A stretch of 64,000 nucleotides of DNA from Parvularcula sp. (GTDB taxonomy: Bacteria; Pseudomonadota; Alphaproteobacteria; Caulobacterales; Parvularculaceae). Location of the stretch: the NCBI GenBank assembly GCA_002704915.1, contig PAIP01000084.1, positions 1 to 64,000 on the forward strand. Reading direction: 5' to 3'. Position 1 is the stretch's first letter, and every line of letters starts with the position of its first letter. A program made the position numbers and the translations under genes. The notes below the pieces were generated by a model. That model saw only the letters and a list, made by a program, of their open reading frames with translations, was not told where the DNA came from and did not search any database. Shown piece after piece: positions 57,885 to 64,000 of the stretch.

Positions 57885-58220
57885 ATGCCCGATTAGCGGC
57901 GCATATTTGTTGCGGGCGGAGATTACTTCTTCACCGTAAATCTGCTTAATCGGCATCAATCCTTGTTGACCGATAACATCGGCAAGTTGCGCGCTGCGTA
58001 TGGCGATGCGCGCGCCGGCCGCCGCAAAGGCGAACGTGGCGTGTGGCAAAGGCGGTTTTGGGAGCATCTCATTCGCGACGGAGACGATCTTGATCGCCAT
58101 GTTGACTACACCCGCTGGAATCCCGTGAAGCACGGCCTTGTCGATAGTCCTGATGATTGGCCCTATTCGACCTATAAGGAATGGAAAAAGGACTGGCAGG
58201 CCGATCGATATTCCGCGTGA
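57885..58220 (+). pseudogene. Decayed second RAYT gene
   Basis: Reads MPD, then TAG where the intact copy has Tyr, then RRIFVAGGDYFFTVNLLNR, followed by an internal deletion of about 50 codons that removes the HUH motif, and resumes at RKGERGVWQRRFWEHLIRDG with DYTRWNPVKHG and WPYSTYKEW. It lacks catalytic parts and cannot be active. It is clearly related to the intact RAYT at 56719 but not identical, and sits exactly between two inverted REP copies of its own type. Confidence 0.88.
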
Positions 58221-58255
58221 GGATTGGAAACCTCTTTATCTGGGCGAACATTGAC

Positions 58256-58288
58256 GGCGCATTGCGCCTTCGGCTTGATGCACCCTAC
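58256..58288 (-). repeat. Right REP element of RAYT locus 2
   Basis: Reads GGCGCATTGCGCC, CTTCGGCTTGATG and CACCCTAC; in reverse it begins GTAGGGTGCATCAAGC, matching the left copy at 57810 with a few substitutions. Confidence 0.8.
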
Positions 58289-58300
58289 CTGCTCGCTTAG

Positions 58301-58726
58301 CTAAGATCGTGTTCGCCTCCCCAAAATCCGTGACGCCGCGAAGTAGCCGATGAGAACCCCCGGAACTGTCCAGGCGAGATCGTGCCAGTCGAAAGCCCCG
58401 TACGGCATGAAGAGTTGGAGCCCTTCCCAGGCCCAAAGCCCCAATAGGGCGAGCGCCGCCGCGCCCAGGTCGACTTTTCCTTGCGGTACGCCTTTGACCA
58501 TTTCCCGGGCCACAATATTAATGCCGCCTGTAAGGGAGACAGCTCCGAGAAAATTGGGCGCCACGCCCGCAAGATAAGTTATGGTCGCTGTTTCCTGGCC
58601 GCCGCCAGCCAGACCCGGACGGAAGACGTCCTGCACATAGTGATAAAGCAGCCCCGGCAGCAGAGAGACCAAGACGAAGGCGATCGCCGCCCTCAGAGGT
58701 GTGGGTTTCGAAACCTTATCGTCCAT
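58301..58726 (-). CDS. Membrane protein of unknown function (VanZ-like topology)
   Basis: A 141-residue protein with about four hydrophobic segments (near 12-30, 47-65, 87-102 and 120-135). The stretch WEGLQLFMPYGAFDWHDLAWTVPGV resembles small VanZ-like or DUF-type membrane proteins, but I cannot name a family with confidence. The ATG at 58726 has GGAG upstream; a start 7 codons earlier is possible. Confidence 0.6.
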   Translation of the reverse strand: MDDKVSKPTPLRAAIAFVLVSLLPGLLYHYVQDVFRPGLAGGGQETATITYLAGVAPNFLGAVSLTGGINIVAREMVKGVPQGKVDLGAAALALLGLWAWEGLQLFMPYGAFDWHDLAWTVPGVLIGYFAASRILGRRTRS

Positions 58727-58804
58727 CCGGGCGCTCTCCAATCTCACGGCGAAGATGTCGTCTTATTTTCTTTCCCGCCTCTGCGTAGCGGGCCCGAAAT
58801 TCTC

Positions 58805-60103
58805 TCAGTAAGTCCAACTCAAAGACAGGTTCGCATAGTGAAGGCGGCCGTCTTGACTGGCGTCAAGGACGCTTCCCGCCGCACTGAAAACATAGGCCGA
58901 CTCAACGCTCACCCCCTCGGCGAGTCGCCATACGGCCCGCACGAACGCAATATCCGCGACGCGGCTCCCCTCTCCCGCCCGCGGCGGAACCAGAATTTCA
59001 TAAGGAACACGATAGACAGCATCGGTTTCTCGAAGCCGCCAGATTCGTCCCGCCGCGATTTCAAACGTCACATTTTCGCTTGGCTCGATCAGCCCGTAGG
59101 CCTGAAGGTCCAATGCATTGGCCGGCGCTATCGTTGCCGCATCCGAATAATAAGCAAAGCGCGGATAGATGGCGCTGAAGGTCTGAAGATCTCCATCGTC
59201 CGGATCGCGGTCCCCGGAGACAACGTTGCCCCGCAACCCCAGCCGATGATCGCGGCGTCCTGACGTCAGGGGCGTATTGGCGTCAAAAGCTGCGCCCCAC
59301 GCATTAATCGCGTTATCAGCGAATTTCCCGAACTGATAGATTGTCTCAATGTTCACATCCGTTGCGCCGACGCGGCCGAAGAGCCTTGCCCCGACCGAAT
59401 GGCGCGTTTCGGCCCCTTGCGCCCAGACGGTCCGCGCATCCCGCCGCCCAAAATAATATAGATCGAGATTGATCCGTTCCCGGATATCTTGCCGACCTAG
59501 ATAGGCCCCCCAGAAAGCCTCGGCGAGATTCGTCTTATCATCGAACAGGCCAGGCGATAGCCGCACAGGACGCAGGGCGAACAGGCTAAGACGCGCGCCT
59601 CCGCTTTCGGCCACGACCGAAACGCCGTCGAAGGTTCTGACCGCATTGGGCGCTTCGCGGGCTGCGTTAAGACGAGACTCCCCTTGGGGATTGCGTTGTC
59701 GCCCAAGACGGCCGGAAACGGTCCATCCGGCCATCTCACGCCCGTAAGCCAAATATCCCTGCAAGAGATCGCCATCATTGCGGTCGAGACTACGATCCCT
59801 GGCGCCGCCGCCTTCTTCGCCATAAAACCCAAGCTCGCCGTATACGGACCAACCGGACTGACTTCGAATCGAGGCGGCGAGCGTCGATCGATATTGGAAA
59901 GAGGCAAAATCCTGGGTCTCGGCAAGACCGAAAAAAGGGTTGTCATAGGCATCGATCCGCAGGCGCGACGCCCCTTCAAAGTCGATGCTCCATCCATGGT
60001 TCTGCGCCATGGCGCCAGAAAAGGACGATGCGACCGCGCAGGCGATGGTTAAGCACGACGCCCACAAGAGGCCGGACGGCGTCTTTCGCCGGCGCCGGCT
60101 CAT
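58805..60103 (-). CDS. Alginate-export-type outer membrane channel
   Basis: A 432-residue precursor: signal peptide at about 1-33 (ending AMA), then a beta-barrel pattern of alternating strands ending in an aromatic terminal strand LSLSWTY. Motifs such as RLGRQ, FDGVSVVAES, and FWGAYLGRQ with DLYYFGRRD match the alginate export (PF13372) family. Such porins pass small organic or aromatic compounds in many species. Its start overlaps the hydrolase stop by 4 nt, so it is the last gene of an operon that may feed the upstream enzymes. Confidence 0.8.
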   Translation of the reverse strand: MSRRRRKTPSGLLWASCLTIACAVASSFSGAMAQNHGWSIDFEGASRLRIDAYDNPFFGLAETQDFASFQYRSTLAASIRSQSGWSVYGELGFYGEEGGGARDRSLDRNDGDLLQGYLAYGREMAGWTVSGRLGRQRNPQGESRLNAAREAPNAVRTFDGVSVVAESGGARLSLFALRPVRLSPGLFDDKTNLAEAFWGAYLGRQDIRERINLDLYYFGRRDARTVWAQGAETRHSVGARLFGRVGATDVNIETIYQFGKFADNAINAWGAAFDANTPLTSGRRDHRLGLRGNVVSGDRDPDDGDLQTFSAIYPRFAYYSDAATIAPANALDLQAYGLIEPSENVTFEIAAGRIWRLRETDAVYRVPYEILVPPRAGEGSRVADIAFVRAVWRLAEGVSVESAYVFSAAGSVLDASQDGRLHYANLSLSWTY

Positions 60104-61042
60104 TGATCTGTTTGCGTCTTGCGAAAAAAGGCCTGCATCCGATCGGCGAGGAAGGCAGGCTTTTCTTCCGGCAGCAGATGCCCGGCGCCGGGAATAATCC
60201 CGCCGACAGCGCTTTGCGTGATATAGCTCATCTGTTCGTGGGTTACTGGCACGCCGAATTCGCCGCCCCAGGCCATAACCGGCGCATGCATCCCTGCCTC
60301 GCCGATCGCCCTGAGCTGCCGCGCCGTTTCGAAACTCGCGCGATACCAGCCGACACTGCCCCGGATCCCATTTTCAGCGCGCAGACTGTCGGCATAGATC
60401 CGCCGATCCTCGGCTGTCACGGCATCCGGATTTGGCGCATGCATCAGGGGCACGATCCAATCCACGAACGCCTGTTCCTTTAAGCAATAACTCGGGCAGG
60501 CCGGGCGCGGTGTTGAACCCGAAATGCCAATAGCCTCCGTAATTTTCTTCCCTATAGACCGTGAACTGATCGAGATTGTAGCCCACAAGCGGCTCATCCA
60601 GATAGGTGAGCGATATCGTCTCCTCGGGATAAGTTCCTGCGAAAGCCAGAGTGACGAGCGCGCCCATGTCATGTCCGACAATGTGGCTCCTCGATTTTCC
60701 CAAATGGCCAAGAATCCCCCGAATATCCGTAGCCAGATTAACTGCATCATAGCCGTCTTCGGGTTTGTCGGTGCCGCCATAGCCGCGCATATCGGGAACG
60801 ATCACGAACCAGTCATCGGCCAAAAGGGGCGCAAGCTTTCTCCAGCTATGGGACGTTCCCATCCAGCCATGCATCAGGACCACCGCCTCCTTCTTGCGGC
60901 TGCCATAGATCGCGACATTGTAGACGACGCCATTGGTTTCGATCTTCATCTGTTGATCTCCCTGTGTCGTTTCGGCCGCGGCCATGCTTGCGATGAATAC
61001 GATGGCGACGATTGCGGCCATGGCGGCTCGAGCGACAGTCAT
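60100..61042 (-). pseudogene. Alpha/beta hydrolase (epoxide-hydrolase-like), frameshifted
   Basis: Signal peptide at about 1-22, then an alpha/beta hydrolase core: MHGWMGTSHSWRKLAPLL, VPDMRGYGGTDKP, and the nucleophile elbow VGHDMGALV (Asp). At LPELLLK the frame shifts by one base near 60478-60484 (run CTTAAAGGAAC), and the rest (EQAFVDWIVPLMH, catalytic region PGAGHLLPEEKPAF) continues in another frame to the stop at 60100. Removing one base restores a protein of about 313 residues. It could be real decay or a sequencing error. It overlaps both neighbours by 4 nt. Confidence 0.82.
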
Positions 61043-61674
61043 GAGGATCCTCCCGGAAGGTTCGCCATGATGTACTCGACAGCCCACTGAACTCCGCCGC
61101 CATGCGCCAGGGTGATCGGATAAAGATTTTGATATTCGGGGGCGGAATTGTCCGGGCACCATTCGGCCATCACCGCAAACCAGCTCATCGGCACAGCGCC
61201 GCGCTGAACCATCCGCTCACAGGCCCGCTGATGCGCTTCAGAACTGAGTCCGCCCGATGCATCGGCGACGAAGTAGACTTCATAGCCGTCAGCCAGCGCG
61301 GAAATGCTGGTCTGGGCTAGACAGACTTCCGTCCAAAGCCCCGCCATGACCAGCTTCTTTCGCCCTGTCGCCTCAACCGCACTGACGAAGGCCGGATCCG
61401 ACCAGGCATTCGTGTTCGTTCGGTCGATGGGCTTCTGGTCCGGAAAAATGCCGCTCAGACCGGCGAGCAAAGGATCCCGCAAGGGCCCGCCCTCGCCATT
61501 AATGGTCGTCAGGATTGTCGGGACCGACAGGGTCTTCGCAGCTTTCGCCAGCGCAATCACATTGTTGGTCAGCAGCTCCGGCGCAATCGACGTCACCGGA
61601 AAGGCGACCCAAGGCTGATGGTCGATCAGGCAGAGGACGCTATTGTCCGTGGTCAGTTCATTAATCGTGTGCAT
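61039..61674 (-). CDS. Isochorismatase-family cysteine hydrolase
   Basis: A 211-residue protein of the isochorismatase-like fold. The triad is visible: Asp in LIDHQPW near 20, Lys in GRKKLVMAGLW and Cys in WTEVCLAQTSISAL near 117. The group includes YcaC-like hydrolases, which act on amides and related compounds; the true substrate is unknown. The ATG at 61674 follows GGAG; the longer frame has no homology. It overlaps the hydrolase start by 4 nt. Confidence 0.88.
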   Translation of the reverse strand: MHTINELTTDNSVLCLIDHQPWVAFPVTSIAPELLTNNVIALAKAAKTLSVPTILTTINGEGGPLRDPLLAGLSGIFPDQKPIDRTNTNAWSDPAFVSAVEATGRKKLVMAGLWTEVCLAQTSISALADGYEVYFVADASGGLSSEAHQRACERMVQRGAVPMSWFAVMAEWCPDNSAPEYQNLYPITLAHGGGVQWAVEYIMANLPGGSS

Positions 61675-61748
61675 TTTCGGACGATCTCCCGTCAGGTTTA
61701 AAGTTCCGCTGTTGAAGAAATGACCATCACCATCTCGAAAACTGACGC

Positions 61749-62282
61749 CTAGTCTTGCGCGGGCGCTGACATCATGGCCTGCATGGCCGCCTTTGTTGAT
61801 GGATCGAGGACGGAATTGTGACGGATCAACGCCCATTCGCCGTCCCGCTTCTCGAAGGTGTCGGTGTTCAGTGCGGACCCCACATAGTCGACGGACGCTG
61901 TGCGCTCGAAGACGATCAGATAGGTCGTCACCTCGGCGCGGCTCTCATCTCCGCTGAAGAGGAAATTCGCCGCCACATGGCGCTTGCCGGTGATGAACGG
62001 CCTTGATTGCTCCAGCGCTGCCGCAATGGCGTCTCGTCCCCTCGCCGTACCGAAGTCGGAAATGAACTCCGCGTCTTCTCCGAAAAAGCTCGCATAAAGA
62101 TCATAATCCGCCGCATCGAGCGCGTGGTTCAGACGCACGATGACCTGCCGAAGCGCGGCCTGATCTTTCACGGAAAGACCGTTTCTTTCAGTGATGTAGG
62201 CAGTGTCGGGCGAGGGCTGCGCGGCCGCCATGGCCGGCGCCATGAAAGCGAGGGCCGCCAGAACTGCTCTTTCAAAAGGCAT
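61749..62282 (-). CDS. SnoaL-like (NTF2 fold) periplasmic protein
   Basis: A 177-residue precursor with a signal peptide (about 1-21, ending AAA). The mature part is a SnoaL/NTF2-type cone: LRQVIVRLNHALDAADYDLYASFF, then EFISDFGTARGRDAIAAAL, and an antiparallel sheet ending GEWALIRHN. Members are isomerases, hydrolases or ligand-binding proteins. First gene of the operon; a palindromic motif lies 95 nt upstream. Confidence 0.82.
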   Translation of the reverse strand: MPFERAVLAALAFMAPAMAAAQPSPDTAYITERNGLSVKDQAALRQVIVRLNHALDAADYDLYASFFGEDAEFISDFGTARGRDAIAAALEQSRPFITGKRHVAANFLFSGDESRAEVTTYLIVFERTASVDYVGSALNTDTFEKRDGEWALIRHNSVLDPSTKAAMQAMMSAPAQD

Positions 62283-62376
62283 ACGGGTCTCCTATGGCTT
62301 CATCGGCTCAAACCAGCCGCAGGCAGTGCTTTTCCCGATGAGAAGCGAGGTCACACGTGACTCTTGCGACAATAAA

Positions 62377-62395
62377 GTACAGTTATGATCTGTAC
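62377..62395. promoter_or_regulatory. Inverted repeat, possible operator
   Basis: GTACAGTTATGATCTGTAC: 6-bp arms, 7-nt centre, in the gap between the SnoaL-like gene start (62282) and the end of the MFS gene (62402). Size fits a dimeric regulator; no regulator gene is next to it. Confidence 0.5.
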
Positions 62396-62401
62396 GGATT
62401 T

Positions 62402-64000
62402 TCACTGCCAATCTCCGCCCGCAAGCGCGGCGCCCATCCTAGGCGCGATCAGATGTTCGACGCGGGGCTCGCCGGGGCCGAGATGATATCGGCGAGCGGC
62501 CGCCTGCAGGTTCGTATCATAGTGAGTGACGCGTTCATGTTGGCGGAGATGCTCTGTCCAGCTCGAAACAAGAAACCATTCGAGATAGCGCTCGCGCCTC
62601 TCCGCATCCTGCTGAACGCCCCATTGATACGCCCCATCGCGGTACCGCTCGGCGGCCTGTGCGCGAATGGCGGCAAGAAACTGTTCTTCTTTCTTTGGAT
62701 CGATGAGATATTCGACGGTGACCATGACCGGCCCCCGATCCTCCGGCCCGTCAATATCGAGCGCCGGAACTTCCCAGAGCCCGGCGGGCCGCAGATCCAT
62801 CCCTTCGCCTTGCCCCAAAGAGACGCGGCGGACTGCAATAAACGCCAACAGAATGCCCGCCGCGGCGACGGCGAGCGCGATCGAGACGGAACTGCGCTCG
62901 GCAAGCTGACCCCAGAGGATCGACCCGCCGGCCATCCCCCCGGACATGACCATCAGGAACAGAGCGAGCCCACGCGCTCTCACCCAATCGGGAAGCGCCG
63001 TCTGGGCGGAGACATTGAGGCTGGTCAACATGGCGATCCAGGCGACGCCGCCGAGCAGCGACGCGCCTACCGCCATCGCCGGCGCGGGGGCGACCGCCAG
63101 GACGGTCATGGCCGCGGCCGTGCCGAAGGTCGCCCAAGCAGCGATCTGGTTCGAGGTGAAGCTTTCCTTGAAACGCGGCAGCAGCAGAGCCCCGGCGACG
63201 GCGCCGATCCCGATAGCGGTCAGCATGGCGCCGTAAAGCGCCGAGCCCCCCTCGGGGAAACGCCGCGCGATCAGCGGCAACATCGCCCAATAGGCGCTGG
63301 CGAAAGCAAAGAAGGCGATCGCCCTGAGGAGGGTCGCTTTCAGCGCCTTATTGTATGCGGCATGGCGAAGTCCTGTGGTGATCGACCCGAAGAACGGTTC
63401 TGGCGGCAAGGTTCGTTCCGCGCGCTGCGGCGGACGCCATAGCAGGACCGCGAAAACGATCACCGCGCAACTGGCGGCGTTCAGAAAAAATGGCGTTGCA
63501 ATTCCTGCGGCGGCGATCAGAAATCCGCCGATGGCGGGGCCGATCGCCCGCGCAATGTTGATCCCCATGGAGTTGAGCGCGATCGCAGCCGACAAATCCT
63601 CACGCGGAACCAGTTGAGGCACGACGGATTGCCAGGCCGGGGCGATGAAGGCCGCGCCGGTTCCGATCAGAAAAGTGAAGGCGACAAGACCAAGAGGCGA
63701 GATCCGGCCTGCGGAAACGAAAAGCGCGAGCGCCGCGATCACGCCGACGAGCCCGGCATTGACGACGATCAGCAGGCGCTTCTTGTCGACCCGGTCCGCA
63801 AGCGCGCCGGCGAAAAGAACGAACAGGAATTGCGGCGCCATGGTCGCCGCCTGCACAAGCGCAACCACCGAAGGCGAGGGATCGAGGGTGGTCATCAACC
63901 ACCCTGCCCCGACATCGTGCATCCAGGTTCCGATGTTGGAGATGAGCGTCGCGGTCCAGAGGAGCGCAAAGGCCGGGTGGCCGAACGGCGCCCACGGGCT
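62402..64000 (-). CDS. MFS exporter with C-terminal soluble domain, 5' end beyond the window
   Basis: At least 532 residues; the frame is open to the right edge, and the extra part (FALLWTATLISNIGTWMHDVGAGWLM) is the usual first helix of MFS_3 (enterobactin-exporter-like) proteins, so the start lies outside. About twelve helices fill residues to about 410; motif A-like ALADRVDKKR is present. The last about 110 residues are a soluble ferredoxin-like domain (VTVEYLIDPKKEEQFLAAI) typical of this subgroup. The exported compound is unknown. Confidence 0.88.
   Translation of the reverse strand, partial: SPWAPFGHPAFALLWTATLISNIGTWMHDVGAGWLMTTLDPSPSVVALVQAATMAPQFLFVLFAGALADRVDKKRLLIVVNAGLVGVIAALALFVSAGRISPLGLVAFTFLIGTGAAFIAPAWQSVVPQLVPREDLSAAIALNSMGINIARAIGPAIGGFLIAAAGIATPFFLNAASCAVIVFAVLLWRPPQRAERTLPPEPFFGSITTGLRHAAYNKALKATLLRAIAFFAFASAYWAMLPLIARRFPEGGSALYGAMLTAIGIGAVAGALLLPRFKESFTSNQIAAWATFGTAAAMTVLAVAPAPAMAVGASLLGGVAWIAMLTSLNVSAQTALPDWVRARGLALFLMVMSGGMAGGSILWGQLAERSSVSIALAVAAAGILLAFIAVRRVSLGQGEGMDLRPAGLWEVPALDIDGPEDRGPVMVTVEYLIDPKKEEQFLAAIRAQAAERYRDGAYQWGVQQDAERRERYLEWFLVSSWTEHLRQHERVTHYDTNLQAAARRYHLGPGEPRVEHLIAPRMGAALAGGDWQ

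Overview
The window is a GC-rich chromosomal segment of a free-living alphaproteobacterium with a Caulobacter-type cell cycle. The evidence is a nearly perfect CtrA, GANTC sites in key promoters, LexA boxes of the GAAC-N7-GAAC class, a PhyR/EcfG general stress module and two VPLPA-CTERM proteins. Gene content resembles the Parvularculaceae/Hyphomonadaceae group; this is inference from gene content, not a phylogeny.

Region by region: (1) 1-12 kb, minus strand: the division and cell wall (dcw) operon mraZ-rsmH-ftsL-ftsI-murE-murF-mraY-murD-ftsW-murG-murC, tightly packed with 1-4 nt overlaps. MurC homology stops abruptly after about 121 residues, near the left edge. Upstream of mraZ are four TGGG repeats with an exact 10-bp period, a LexA-type box and two GANTC sites. 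(2) 12-26.5 kb: a FliJ-like gene and ctrA, a VPLPA-CTERM protein, an EcfG-controlled stress flavoprotein, an Ada-like methyltransferase, a dedicated KAS/ACP pair, yajQ, RNase P RNA, sixA, hemN with an FNR box, an AmpD-type amidase, a DjlA-like chaperone and an ArsR-methyltransferase regulator facing an 18-bp palindrome. (3) 26.5-44.5 kb: mlaA-mlaC, rpsD, a second VPLPA-CTERM protein, a flavin monooxygenase, yhhQ, an amidohydrolase lipoprotein, trmJ, icd, phyR with a histidine kinase, two tandem DUF2807 proteins, alaS and recA. (4) 44.6-46.9 kb: an AT-richer patch between recA and the 3' end of tRNA-Lys. It holds a decayed small gene, an AlbA_2/HATPase gene cut by one in-frame TAG, and an IS1595-family transposase remnant. 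(5) 47-54.6 kb, minus strand: tgt, csaA, DUF1697, queA, an LLM oxidoreductase, cysE, a Nudix hydrolase, a PPIase lipoprotein and queF. With yhhQ at 31 kb these give queuosine salvage and the last steps of synthesis. (6) 54.5-58.3 kb: an accessory patch starting at the 3' end of tRNA-Phe. It holds an orphan Rhs core with a C-terminal effector-like domain, a possible immunity gene, and two REP-associated tyrosine transposase (RAYT) loci, one intact and one decayed, each flanked by its own inverted REP family. (7) 58.3-64 kb: a membrane protein, then a four-gene catabolic-looking operon (SnoaL-like, isochorismatase-like, frameshifted alpha/beta hydrolase, alginate-export-type porin) and an MFS exporter running off the right edge.

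The clearest network signals are two identical-architecture EcfG promoters (GGAAC-N17-CGTT) before phyR and a stress flavoprotein, LexA-type boxes before recA and before the dcw operon, and palindromic hairpin elements, one of which is shared between an intergenic site and the interior of the broken rhs gene.
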